Source: Chersky-267 sp034666965
GTDB taxonomy: Bacteria > Chloroflexota > Limnocylindria > Limnocylindrales > CSP1-4
Assembly: GCA_034666965.1 (NCBI GenBank)
Contig: JAXDKT010000150.1
Span: 1 to 40,940, forward strand
Length of the DNA stretch: 40,940 nucleotides
Direction of reading: 5' to 3'
Shown here: positions 16,790 through 24,393 of the stretch, in pieces
Layout: every line of letters starts with the position of its first letter
How positions within the stretch are numbered: position 1 is the stretch's first letter
The notes under the pieces: model-generated
The model's database searches: none
Told to the model about the DNA's origin: nothing
Seen by the model: only the letters and a program-made list of their open reading frames with translations
Translations under genes and position numbers: made by a program

Positions 16790-16888
16790 ATGGGACTTGG
16801 ACACCAACGACTGGGGATCGACCCCAGGGGGCAGGGGCGCAGAGCGCCGCCGCCCATCGATGGATCGACCAAGGAGGAAGCAGCATGA
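16790..16888 (+). CDS. putative 32-residue leader peptide coupled to the binding-protein gene
   Basis: A 32-codon frame starting with ATG at 16790, preceded by AGGAGGTGA (16772-16780), a near-complete anti-16S match. Its TGA (16886-16888) overlaps the ATG of the substrate-binding protein by ATGA. Residues begin MGLGHQRLGIDPRGQG, then a run RRAPPP, ending STKEEAA. It contains a potential hairpin CTGGGG-ATCGA-CCCCAG. It is hydrophilic with no signal sequence. Translational coupling or attenuation of the ABC importer is the natural reading; the alternative is a chance frame, since the downstream gene has its own AAGGAGG site. Confidence 0.45.
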   Translation: MGLGHQRLGIDPRGQGRRAPPPIDGSTKEEAA

Positions 16889-18189
16889 ACCTCCGCAGGC
16901 GGCTCGCGATGCTCATCGCGATCGCGTTCGTGGCGTCGGCGTGCTCGTCGGCCACGACCAGTAGCGGAACCGCGGCCGCGACCAAGCTCACCATCGCCGC
17001 GGTCCAGGGGGTCGAGGACGCGGGCCTCAAGGCCCTCGCACCCATGTACAAGCAGCAGAAGGGCGTCGAGATCCAGATCGTCGAGGCACCCTACGACGAC
17101 CTGTACTCGAAGCTGGTCAATACCTTCAAGGCGAACGACGCGACCTACGACTTGATCATGATGGACGACCCGTGGATGCCGAAGTTCGGTACCGACGGCT
17201 CGCTGTCCGACCTCGGTGCACTGGGCATCACGCCGGATCCCGACATCGCCCCGGTCGTCTGGGACGTCGGGACGTGGCCACCGCCCCGCGGTCCGGTGCC
17301 GCCCACCGAGAAGAGCAAGCCAAAGCAGCTCCTCGGCGCGACGATCGTCGGCAACGTCGAGATGTTCATGTACCGCAACGACCTGACGCCGACCGCGCCG
17401 GCCACCTATGACGAGGTGCTGGCCAACGCCAAGGCTCAGAACAAGCCCGGTTCGGTCGCCGGATACATCATCCGGGGCAAGGCCACCAACCCGGTGGTCG
17501 CGGACTTCCTGCCGATCCTCTGGTCGCAGGGCGGCGACGTCTTCGACGAGAACTGGAACGTCGTCCTCGACAGCGACGCGTCGAAGGCCGCGATTGGCTT
17601 CCTCGTCAACGACCTCAAGAGCGTCGCCCAGACCGACCCCGGCAGCACCGACGCATCGGACCGGGACAAAGTCATGGCCAACGGCCAGGGCTATCAGTCC
17701 TCGGTCTGGCCGGGCGAGATCAACACCGCGGTGCTCGATCCCGCCGTCACGAAGGTCGCCGGCAAGGTCACCTTCATCCCCATCCCCAAAGGCACGAGCG
17801 GCAAGGGCGTTGGCATGATGGGCAACTGGCTGCTGGGCGTCCCCAAGGCGTCCAAGAACCAGCAGGCCGCGGCCGACTTCATCAAGTGGATGCTCCAGAA
17901 GGACACCCAGCTGACCTACGCACAGAACCAGGGGATCCCGTCGCGGACGAGCGTCCTCAAGGATCCCAGCCTGACCGCAGCCAACCCGTACTTCCCGGTG
18001 CTCGCCGATGCGCTCCAGGCGCCGCCCAACTGGCGGCCCCGGACCGATCAGTGGAACGCCGTGGAGACGATCATCGGAACCCACCTCAACAAGGCCCTGA
18101 CCGGAGGTGAAACGGCCGACCAGGCCGCGACCGGCGCGGCAGCCGAGATCCGGACCCTCATGAAGGGGGCCGGCTACCCGACCCAGTGA
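16885..18189 (+). CDS. ABC importer sugar-type substrate-binding lipoprotein
   Basis: 434 aa extracellular solute-binding protein of the MalE-like group. Lipoprotein signal with lipobox ASAC (Cys20). Early motif LTIAAVQGVEDAGLKALAPMYKQQ, then GVEIQIVEAPYDDLYSKLVNTF and DLIMMDDPWMPKFG, typical of family-1 sugar-binding proteins; later VPKASKNQQAAADFIKWML. ATG at 16885 preceded by AAGGAGG (16871-16877). It heads an operon with two permeases; a 7-bp hairpin at 18197-18215 directly after its stop could protect the upstream transcript so that more binding protein than permease is made. Ligand unknown; location after iolG favours inositol or another polyol/sugar. Confidence 0.87.
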   Translation: MNLRRRLAMLIAIAFVASACSSATTSSGTAAATKLTIAAVQGVEDAGLKALAPMYKQQKGVEIQIVEAPYDDLYSKLVNTFKANDATYDLIMMDDPWMPKFGTDGSLSDLGALGITPDPDIAPVVWDVGTWPPPRGPVPPTEKSKPKQLLGATIVGNVEMFMYRNDLTPTAPATYDEVLANAKAQNKPGSVAGYIIRGKATNPVVADFLPILWSQGGDVFDENWNVVLDSDASKAAIGFLVNDLKSVAQTDPGSTDASDRDKVMANGQGYQSSVWPGEINTAVLDPAVTKVAGKVTFIPIPKGTSGKGVGMMGNWLLGVPKASKNQQAAADFIKWMLQKDTQLTYAQNQGIPSRTSVLKDPSLTAANPYFPVLADALQAPPNWRPRTDQWNAVETIIGTHLNKALTGGETADQAATGAAAEIRTLMKGAGYPTQ

Positions 18190-18196
18190 CCTGTAC

Positions 18197-18215
18197 CGCA
18201 AGGTGATCCCTTGCG
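18197..18215 (+). other. intercistronic hairpin between binding protein and permease
   Basis: CGCAAGG-TGATC-CCTTGCG forms a 7-bp stem with a 5-nt loop eight bases after the binding-protein stop. Such stems commonly block 3' exonucleases and set the binding protein:permease ratio. No T tract follows, so full termination is unlikely. Confidence 0.5.
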
Positions 18216-18362
18216 CGACGGACGGGCGCCCGTGAGCGTTCGGTCTGGGGCATCGGCCTGAACGCCGCCCCGCTGGGACCGATCGCGCTCGGCGCTCGCG
18301 TCCGGATCGCCTGGATCGCGCGGAGCCGGCAGGAGCGGCTGGTCTACCAGCTCCTCCTGCCG

Positions 18363-19178
18363 GTGTTCGGCACGGTCTTCGTGCTGGCTACGGTCCCGTT
18401 CATCCTGGCGGTCATCCAGGCCGTCACCTCGGACAGTCGCGGGTTCATCGGGCTGGAGAACTTCGGGCGAGCCCTGGGCAACCCCCTGCTGTACGAGGCC
18501 ATCAAGCAGACCGGGCTGTACGCGGCGATCGCGCTACCGGTCGAGATCCTGGGTGGGCTGGGTATTGCCCTGCTCGTCCATCGAGCGGTCCGCTCGAACG
18601 TCATCCGGGCCGGGATCTACATCGCCGCGATGGTTCCGATCGTGATCCCCCAGATCGCGGTCGGCGTCGTCTTCCGGCTGGTGTATGCGCCCGACTACGG
18701 GATCCTCAATGTCCTGCTCGGCCAGACCGGGCCAAACCAGCCGCTGTGGCTCTCGTCGCCGCCGCTGGCCATGATCGCCACCGCGAGCGTCGACATCTGG
18801 CAGTGGACGCCGTTCGTGTATCTGGTCATGTTCGCCGGCCTCCAGACGGTGCCCAGCGAGTCGGTCGAGGCGGCCCAGGTCGATGGCGCGACGACATGGA
18901 CCCAGTTTCGGCACATCGAGTTGCCGTATCTGCGGCCGCTGCTCCTGCTCGTCCTGTTCTTCCGGATCGCCGACGTGATCCGCGTCTTCGACCACGTCTA
19001 CGTCCTGACCGGCGGCGGCCCCGGCACCACCACCCAGTTCCTGAGCCTGTACATCTACCGGATCGGGTTCAAGTTCTCGGATCTGGGCCAGGCGTCCGCG
19101 CTGGCGGTCATGGTCATGGTCGCGATGATCCTGTTCTACACGATCGTGTCGCGCTTCCTGCCGGCGGACCGGGGATGA
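18363..19178 (+). CDS. ABC sugar importer permease, MalF-like; true start probably upstream
   Basis: 271 residues from the only standard in-frame start (GTG 18363), with about six membrane segments and the EAA loop VEAAQVDGATTWTQFRHIELP, which contacts the ATPase. Upstream in the same frame the sequence still reads IARSRQERLVYQLLLP, the usual N-terminal approach to TM1 in this family, but no ATG/GTG/TTG exists back to a stop at 18204. GTG at 18232 in another frame would join if one base were added to the G4 run at 18246-18249, giving a start MSVRSGGIGLN and a ~315-residue protein. So the gene may begin at 18232 with an indel. Stop overlaps the next permease start (ATGA). Confidence 0.8.
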   Translation: MFGTVFVLATVPFILAVIQAVTSDSRGFIGLENFGRALGNPLLYEAIKQTGLYAAIALPVEILGGLGIALLVHRAVRSNVIRAGIYIAAMVPIVIPQIAVGVVFRLVYAPDYGILNVLLGQTGPNQPLWLSSPPLAMIATASVDIWQWTPFVYLVMFAGLQTVPSESVEAAQVDGATTWTQFRHIELPYLRPLLLLVLFFRIADVIRVFDHVYVLTGGGPGTTTQFLSLYIYRIGFKFSDLGQASALAVMVMVAMILFYTIVSRFLPADRG

Positions 19179-20020
19179 TCCACCGCAGCCGACGGGTCAC
19201 CCGGGTCGCCACGTACGCGCTGCTGGCGGTGGTCGGGTTCATCTTTGCCTTCCCGCTCTTCTACCTGGTCGCGACGTCGCTCAAGACGAAGGCCGACCTG
19301 TTCGCGCCCGTGCCATCGCTCTTCCCGCCGGCCCCGACCATCGAGCCGTACTTCAGCGTCCTGTTCACGCGCGGCTTCAGCGGACTGCTGGTCAACAGCA
19401 TCGTCGTGGGCCTGAGCGCGACCTTCTTCGCGATCTGCCTCGCGTTCGCGATCTGCTACCCCATCACCCGGCTGCCCGCGCCACCCCGGCTCCGGGCGTT
19501 CGTGCTCAATTGGGCGCTCTCCCTCCGGTTCCTGCCGCCGGTGGCGGTCGTCATCCCCTACTTCGCGATCGCGCGCACGATCGGGCTCTACAACCAGTTG
19601 CCCGCGCTGATTCTCGTCTACACGATCTTCAACCTGCCGCTGGCCATCTGGATGTTGCGCGGGTTCCTGGACGAGATCCCGATCGAGATCGAGGAGGCGG
19701 CCCTGGTCGACGGGGCGAGCCGCTGGTACGCCTTCCGGACCATCCTCCTGCCGCTGTCGCGAACGGCGATCCTGGCCGTGGCGATCATCGTGTTCGCATT
19801 CGACTGGGCCGAGTTCATGTTCGCATTCATCCTGACCGCGACCCCACAGGCGATGACCTTCCCGGTCGGCGTGCAGGGGTTGGTCACCCAATTCGAGATC
19901 ATCTGGAACGACATGGCGGCGGGCGGCGTCATCGCGATCCTCATCCCGCTCAGCCTGATGCTCATCGCCCGGCGCCACGTGATGACCGGATTGACCTTCG
20001 GCGTCATCCGCGACAAGTGA
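19175..20020 (+). CDS. ABC sugar importer permease, MalG-like
   Basis: 281 aa inner-membrane permease with six predicted membrane helices: first around LLAVVGFIFAFPLFYLVATSL, last around AGGVIAILIPLSLMLIA. The EAA loop is EEAALVDGASRWYAFRTILLPL. It pairs with the preceding permease (ATGA overlap) to form the heterodimeric channel. The C-terminus GLTFGVIRDK is typical of MalG-type subunits. No ATPase gene follows; carbohydrate importers of this kind often share a MsmX/MalK-like ATPase encoded elsewhere. Ends 40 bp from the convergent dihydropyrimidinase gene. Confidence 0.9.
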   Translation: MIHRSRRVTRVATYALLAVVGFIFAFPLFYLVATSLKTKADLFAPVPSLFPPAPTIEPYFSVLFTRGFSGLLVNSIVVGLSATFFAICLAFAICYPITRLPAPPRLRAFVLNWALSLRFLPPVAVVIPYFAIARTIGLYNQLPALILVYTIFNLPLAIWMLRGFLDEIPIEIEEAALVDGASRWYAFRTILLPLSRTAILAVAIIVFAFDWAEFMFAFILTATPQAMTFPVGVQGLVTQFEIIWNDMAAGGVIAILIPLSLMLIARRHVMTGLTFGVIRDK

Positions 20021-20060
20021 GGGCGACGAGCCGGCGGACCTGGCGGGGGGCCGAGGAGCG

Positions 20061-21458
20061 CTAGCTCAGCCGGGCGAAGTCGGCCGGCGCCCGCTTGACG
20101 AAGCGGCCGTGGCCCTTGCGCCCGGTGAACTCGCCATCCCGGACGATGACTGAGCCCCGCGACAGGACGACGTCGCTGCGACCCTGCACGGTGCGACCCT
20201 CGTAGCACGAGTAGTCGACGTTCATGTGGTGGGTCGCCGCGCTGATCGTGCGCTTGGCGTTGGGGTCGTAGATCACCAGGTCGGCATCGGCGCCGATCGA
20301 GATGGAGCCCTTGCGCGGGTACATCCCGAACATCCGGGCCGGCGCGGTCGAGACGATCTCCACCCAGCGCTCACGACTGATCCGCCCGCCGATCACCCCG
20401 CCGTCGTGCATCAGGTCGACCCGGTCCTCGACCCCCGGCAGCCCGTTGGGGATCTTGCGGAAGTCCCCCTGGCCCAGGTCCTTCTGGCCCTGGAAGTCGA
20501 ACGGGCAGTGGTCGGTCGAGACGAGCTGGAGGTCGTCCTTGACGAGCCCAGTCCACAGCTCCGCCTGGTGGTCGGCCGGCCGCAGCGGCGGGGAGCACAC
20601 GAACTTCGCACCTTCGAAGCCGTTGCCCATGTCCTCGAGCGACAGGAAGAGATACTGCGGGCAGGTCTCGGCAAACGCCAGCGAGCCCCGATCGCGGGCC
20701 GCCCGGACCTCGTCGAGCGCGTCGCGCGCTGACAGGTGGACGATGTAGACGGGCACCCCGGCCGCCTCGGCCAGGCGGATAACCCGGTTGGTGGCCTCGC
20801 CCTCGAAGACCGGCTTGCGGGCGACCCCGTGGTAATAGGGCGCGGCGTGACCGGCGCGGACCTCGTCCTCGGCGACGACGTCGATGGCCATCCCGTTCTC
20901 GGCGTGCATCATGATCAGCCCGCCGTTGCCGGCCGTCCGCTGCATCGCCCGGAAGATCGCCCCGTCGTCGCTGTAGAACACGCCCGGGTAGGCGGTGAAC
21001 AGCTTGAAGTCCGGGACGCCCTCGGCGACCAGCGCGTCCATCTCGACCAGGCTGTCGTCGGTTACGTCGCTCATGATCATGTGGAAGCCGTAGTCGGCCA
21101 CGGCGTTGCCCTCTGCCTTGGCGTGCCAGGCGTCGAGCCCCGCCCGGAGCGACTGCCCGCGCGACTGGACGGCGAAGTCGACGATCGTGGTCGTCCCGCC
21201 AAAGGCTGCCGCCCGGGTTCCCGTCTCGAAGGTGTCCTTGGCGAACGTCCCACCGAACGGCAGCTCCATGTGGGTGTGGACGTCGATGGCCCCGGGGATG
21301 ACGTAGCGGCCCGTCGCGTCGATGGTCTGGTCGACGGTCGCGACGCCGTCAGCCAGGCCCTGGCCGATGGCCGCGATCGTCTCGCCGTCGATCAGGACGT
21401 CGGCCGGGTAGGAGGCCTCGCCGGTGACGATGGTGCCGTTGGTGACCAGCGTGCGCAT
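20061..21458 (-). CDS. hydA: dihydropyrimidinase / D-hydantoinase
   Basis: Zn-dependent cyclic amidohydrolase opening dihydrouracil/dihydrothymine (or 5-substituted hydantoins) to N-carbamoyl-amino acids. 465 aa, normal length. All metal ligands are visible: His61 and His63 in DVHTHMELPFGG, carbamylated Lys152 in DFKLFTAYPG, His185 in MMHAENG, His241 in YIVHLSA, Asp316 in STDHCPF; Tyr157 (TAYPG) is the usual catalytic tyrosine. ATG at 21458 has AAGGAGGAG before it. It is the last gene of a minus-strand set with the LLM enzyme (10-bp gap) and the ureidopropionase-like nitrilase, so the natural substrate is probably dihydropyrimidine rather than hydantoin. Confidence 0.94.
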   Translation of the reverse strand: MRTLVTNGTIVTGEASYPADVLIDGETIAAIGQGLADGVATVDQTIDATGRYVIPGAIDVHTHMELPFGGTFAKDTFETGTRAAAFGGTTTIVDFAVQSRGQSLRAGLDAWHAKAEGNAVADYGFHMIMSDVTDDSLVEMDALVAEGVPDFKLFTAYPGVFYSDDGAIFRAMQRTAGNGGLIMMHAENGMAIDVVAEDEVRAGHAAPYYHGVARKPVFEGEATNRVIRLAEAAGVPVYIVHLSARDALDEVRAARDRGSLAFAETCPQYLFLSLEDMGNGFEGAKFVCSPPLRPADHQAELWTGLVKDDLQLVSTDHCPFDFQGQKDLGQGDFRKIPNGLPGVEDRVDLMHDGGVIGGRISRERWVEIVSTAPARMFGMYPRKGSISIGADADLVIYDPNAKRTISAATHHMNVDYSCYEGRTVQGRSDVVLSRGSVIVRDGEFTGRKGHGRFVKRAPADFARLS

Positions 21459-21468
21459 CGCTCCTCCT

Positions 21469-22479
21469 TCAGGCCCGCGCGGCCGGGACGCCGCCCATGA
21501 CCGGCAAGACCTCCCGGCCGTAGGTCTCGAGGAGGATCTCCTCGTCGCCGTTCATCAGGTACACGTTGAACTGGTCGACTCCCGCCGCGGCGAGCTCGTG
21601 GAGCTTGGCCAGGTGGTCGTCGACCGAACCGATGACACAGAAGCGGTCGGTGACCTCGTCGCCCACGAAGCCGGCGTTGGACGAGCCGACCTCGGCATGG
21701 TGGTGGTAGTCGTAGCCGGTCCGGTCGCTGATGTAGCCGGTGAGCGCCTCGGGCAGCGCCTCGCGCGGGTACTTGTTCACCAGGTCGACGACGTGATTGC
21801 TGACCAGGGCGGGAAACCAGCGCGTTCGGGCCCGACAGGTCTCGAGATCTCCCACGTGGGCCGGGGCCGCGGCCTGGATCCGGACCGATCCCCGCGCCCG
21901 ACCGGCGGCGGCCTCGGCGTCCCGGATCTGCCCGGCGAACCAGCGGATCAGGTCCGGGTCGGCCAGCTGGAGGATGACGCCGTCGGCGATCCGGCCGGTC
22001 ATCGCCAGGGCCATCGGGCCGTAGCCGGCCACCCACACCGGCAGCTTCCAGCGGCCGGTCCAGGGGAAGGTCAGCTCGCTTCCCTCGTAGGTCGGCGAGC
22101 GGCCCTCGACCAGGTCGCGGATGACCACGATCGCCTCCTCCAGGGTGGCCATCGTGGTCGGGGGCTTGCCCAGGACCCGGCGGGCCGAGTCGCCCCGCCC
22201 GATGCCGAGATCCATCCGTCCGCCGCTCAACTCGTCGAGGACGGCCAGACTCGAGGCGGTCACGCTTGGCTCGCGGGTGGCGGGGTTGGTCACGCAGGTG
22301 CCCAGACGGAGCCGCTCGGTCGCCTCGGCCATCAGGGTCAAAAGCGGGTAGGGATCCCGCCACAGTACATGGGAGTCGAACAGCCAGCCGTAGTCAAAGC
22401 CCGCGGCCTCGGCCTGGCGGGTAAGTGCCAGCGTCCGCTCGATCGTGTGCTCGGGCTTGAGAGTGAAGCCGAACTGCAC
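21469..22479 (-). CDS. LLM-class flavin/F420-dependent oxidoreductase
   Basis: 336 aa luciferase-like (LLM) TIM-barrel oxidoreductase. The start MQFGFTLKPEH, GFDYGWLFDSH, RLGTCVTNP, SGGRMDLGIGRGDSARR and LPVWVAGYGPMALAMTGRIADG follow the F420-dependent Mer-like branch rather than two-subunit luciferases; from memory, such proteins (TIGR03842-like) occur beside pyrimidine-degradation genes. Coenzyme (F420 or FMN) cannot be decided here. GTG at 22479 with GGAGG nine bases before it. It lies between ureidopropionase and dihydropyrimidinase genes, 10 bp from the latter, so it should act on a pyrimidine or a breakdown product. A role as the missing uracil-reducing enzyme is possible but speculative. 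Confidence 0.86.
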   Translation of the reverse strand: MQFGFTLKPEHTIERTLALTRQAEAAGFDYGWLFDSHVLWRDPYPLLTLMAEATERLRLGTCVTNPATREPSVTASSLAVLDELSGGRMDLGIGRGDSARRVLGKPPTTMATLEEAIVVIRDLVEGRSPTYEGSELTFPWTGRWKLPVWVAGYGPMALAMTGRIADGVILQLADPDLIRWFAGQIRDAEAAAGRARGSVRIQAAAPAHVGDLETCRARTRWFPALVSNHVVDLVNKYPREALPEALTGYISDRTGYDYHHHAEVGSSNAGFVGDEVTDRFCVIGSVDDHLAKLHELAAAGVDQFNVYLMNGDEEILLETYGREVLPVMGGVPAARA

Positions 22480-22539
22480 CGCGGATCGCCTCCGTTGCTG
22501 AAAGGGCTCGGACGGAACGGGACCGCCGTTGGACCGCCG

Positions 22540-23391
22540 TTACGGTCGGACCAGGTCCTCGTAAGCGTCGGGTCGGCGGTCCCGATAGAACTGCCATGTC
22601 TGGCGGACCTCGGTGACCTTGTCGAGGTCCATGTCCCGAACGATCAGCTCCTCGTCGTGGGCGCTGCCGAGCTCGCCGATGAACTGGCCGCGCGGGTCGC
22701 AGAAGTAGCTCTGGCCATAGAAGTCGTCATCGCCCAGCTCCTGCTCGATGCCGACCCGGTTAATCGTGCCCACGAAATAGCCGTTGGCCACGGCATGGCT
22801 GACCTGCTCGATCCGCCACAGGTACTCGGACAGGCCCCGGCTCGTCGCGCTCGGGATGAACACCATCTCGGCGCCGTTGAGTCCGAGCGCCCGGGCGCCC
22901 TCCGGGAAGTGGCGGTCGTAGCAGATGTACACGCCAACCTTGCCCACGGCGGTCTCGAAGACGGGATAGCCAAGGTTGCCCGGGCGGAAGTAGAACTTCT
23001 CCCAGAAGCCCTTGACGTGGGGGATGTGGGTCTTGCGGTACTTGCCCAGGTACTTGCCGTCGGCGTCGATCACGGCCGCGGTGTTGTAGTAGATCCCGCT
23101 GGCCGTGCCGTCCTCCTCGTACATCGGCACGATCAGGACCATCCCCGTCTCTTTGGCCAGCGCCTGCATCCGGATCGTGGTCGGGCCATCCGGGATCAGC
23201 TCGGTGTAGCTGTAGTACTGCGGGTCCTGGACCTGGCAGAAATAGGGGCCGTAGAACAGCTCCTGGAAGAGCATCACCTGGGCGCCTTGCTTGGCCGCCT
23301 CGTGGGCATGCGCCTCGTGCTTCTGGATCATCGATTCCTTGTCGCCGGTCCAGGTCGCCTGGACGAGCGCCCCTCGGACGTTGCGCGGCAT
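22540..23391 (-). CDS. nitrilase-family amidohydrolase, probable beta-ureidopropionase
   Basis: 283 aa carbon-nitrogen hydrolase. Catalytic triad: Glu44 in LFQELFYGPYF, Lys120 in KYRKTHIPH, Cys157 in YICYDRHFPEGARAL. The pattern YRKTHIPH...FWEKFYFRPGN is shared by N-carbamoyl-beta-alanine amidohydrolases and N-carbamoylputrescine amidases. Lying in the same operon as dihydropyrimidinase favours hydrolysis of N-carbamoyl-beta-alanine to beta-alanine, CO2 and ammonia. ATG at 23391 with GAGG seven bases before. First gene of the minus-strand set; its promoter should lie in 23392-23470, where TATCGT (about 23419-23424, minus) is a possible -10. Confidence 0.9.
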   Translation of the reverse strand: MPRNVRGALVQATWTGDKESMIQKHEAHAHEAAKQGAQVMLFQELFYGPYFCQVQDPQYYSYTELIPDGPTTIRMQALAKETGMVLIVPMYEEDGTASGIYYNTAAVIDADGKYLGKYRKTHIPHVKGFWEKFYFRPGNLGYPVFETAVGKVGVYICYDRHFPEGARALGLNGAEMVFIPSATSRGLSEYLWRIEQVSHAVANGYFVGTINRVGIEQELGDDDFYGQSYFCDPRGQFIGELGSAHDEELIVRDMDLDKVTEVRQTWQFYRDRRPDAYEDLVRP

Positions 23392-23485
23392 CTCGAGTCC
23401 TCACGGCATCGCTGACGATACGAAGACGGCGAGGGTACACCGCGCGACCTTCCTCGCGCCGAACCGATCGGACCCGGTCCATGGC

Positions 23486-23501
23486 GGTGCGTGGACGCAC
23501 C
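23486..23501. promoter_or_regulatory. palindromic operator candidate, site 2
   Basis: GGTGCGTGGACGCACC has 7-bp perfect arms around a 2-bp centre and matches the core of the site at 4963-4980. It lies in the 262-bp divergent gap between the pyrimidine operon (minus) and the RTX gene (plus). Both sites are upstream of a gene for an exported protein. Confidence 0.45.
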
Positions 23502-23536
23502 ACCTGGTGGGTGGCGCCAGCACGACCGCAGCGGCT

Positions 23537-23553
23537 CCTTACGGTCGCCTTAC
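23537..23553 (+). repeat. CCTTAC direct repeat at 11-bp spacing
   Basis: CCTTAC at 23537-23542 and 23548-23553 are exactly one helical turn apart, the layout of OmpR-family sites. It is about 100 bp upstream of the RTX gene start. Confidence 0.35.
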
Positions 23554-23579
23554 ACACCGCGCGGCCGGGGCCGGCGACC

Positions 23580-23617
23580 ATGGCGAGCAGCGAGCCATAG
23601 GGTCGGGGCAACCCGAC
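23580..23617 (+). promoter_or_regulatory. two consecutive hairpins in the RTX gene leader
   Basis: ATGGC/GCCAT (23580-23584 with 23594-23598) is followed by GTCGGG-GCAA-CCCGAC (23602-23617), a 6-bp stem with a GNRA-type GCAA loop. They lie 37 bp before the RTX gene ATG. No known riboswitch core is recognisable; could be a stabilising or regulatory leader. Confidence 0.3.
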
Positions 23618-23653
23618 AATCTCGGGAACGAATCGCACCTGGGAGGTAGCACG

Positions 23654-24253
23654 ATGCTCCACCGACACCTCGCCCTCCGCCGCCTGGCGGCCGGGCTCGC
23701 CCTCGCCGCGGCCCTGGCCTTGCCCGCGGCTGCGTTCGCGGCCGACATCGGAGGCACGTCCGGCCCGGACGATCTGACCGGCACCGACGCCGGGGACGTC
23801 ATGCACGGTCTGGCCGGCAACGACATTCTCAAGGGCCTGGCCGGCAGCGACGCGATCTACGGCGATGCCGACAACGACCGGCTCTTCGGTGGCGACGGCA
23901 GCGACGTTCTGCAGGGCGGCGACGGTCGTGACCGACTGTGGGGCGGCGCCGGACCCGACGTGCTCTATGGCGGCGCCGATGGCGACTGGCTGTACGGCGG
24001 CGACGGCCGTGACGTCCTTCACGGTGGCGCCGGCCCCGACGCCATCCATGGCGGCGCGAACGGCGACGTCATCTGGGGTGGCGCCGGCCGCGACGTCATC
24101 TTTGGCGGCACCGGCAACGACATCATCCACGTCGGTGGCGACAAGGCGATCGACGCGGTCCACTGCGGACCCGGACGTGACGTCGTCTACGCCGGCCGTG
24201 GCGATATCGTCGACCGGTCCTGCGAGCGGGTGATCCGCCACCTGGAGCGCTGA
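23654..24253 (+). CDS. secreted RTX-repeat (hemolysin-type calcium-binding) protein
   Basis: 199 aa. Signal peptide ends near residue 30 (ALPAAAFAA). Residues 34-159 are 14 uninterrupted nonapeptides of the GGxGxDxLx type (for example GGDGSDVLQ, GGAGRDVIF), which fold into a calcium-binding beta-roll outside the cell. A short C-terminal tail has two cysteines (VHCGPGRDVV and RSCERVIRHLER), a common ending of stand-alone RTX proteins. No enzymatic domain. ATG at 23654 with GGGAGG eight to thirteen bases before. The type I secretion signal usual in proteobacterial RTX proteins is replaced by a Sec signal. It sits between two halves of the pyrimidine locus without an obvious link to it. Confidence 0.88.
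   Translation: MLHRHLALRRLAAGLALAAALALPAAAFAADIGGTSGPDDLTGTDAGDVMHGLAGNDILKGLAGSDAIYGDADNDRLFGGDGSDVLQGGDGRDRLWGGAGPDVLYGGADGDWLYGGDGRDVLHGGAGPDAIHGGANGDVIWGGAGRDVIFGGTGNDIIHVGGDKAIDAVHCGPGRDVVYAGRGDIVDRSCERVIRHLER
23753..24130 (+). repeat. 14 tandem 27-bp RTX repeat units
   Basis: Fourteen consecutive degenerate 27-base units encode the nonapeptide beta-roll. All units are in frame and none is interrupted. Confidence 0.8.
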
Positions 24254-24288
24254 CCGGCGGGGCCGCTGTCCCCACCCAGATCTCAGCA

Positions 24289-24314
24289 CGGCCCCGGTCC
24301 TCGGACCGGGGCCG
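24289..24314 (+). terminator. GC-rich hairpin after the RTX gene
   Basis: An 11-bp stem (24289-24299 with 24304-24314) closes a CTCG loop, 36 bp after the RTX stop. The following bases ATGTCTGTTC are only weakly T-rich. It separates the RTX gene from the aminotransferase operon. Confidence 0.6.
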
Positions 24315-24393
24315 ATGTCTGTTCGGAGCGCAGACCGATGTGATGTAATGACGGGCCCGACTGCTCGCTCCCGCCACATCCGAGGTGCCGCCG

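Noticed and set aside
23570..23653. Possible ydaO-type (c-di-AMP) or GEMM riboswitch before the RTX gene
   Set aside because: The GGGGCAACCCGAC stretch looked suggestive, but the conserved 3' core of ydaO and the GEMM receptor elements are not present; kept only as unassigned hairpins.
23753..24130. 27-bp repeats as a CRISPR array
   Set aside because: Units are contiguous, in frame and encode RTX nonapeptides; there are no spacers and no cas genes.
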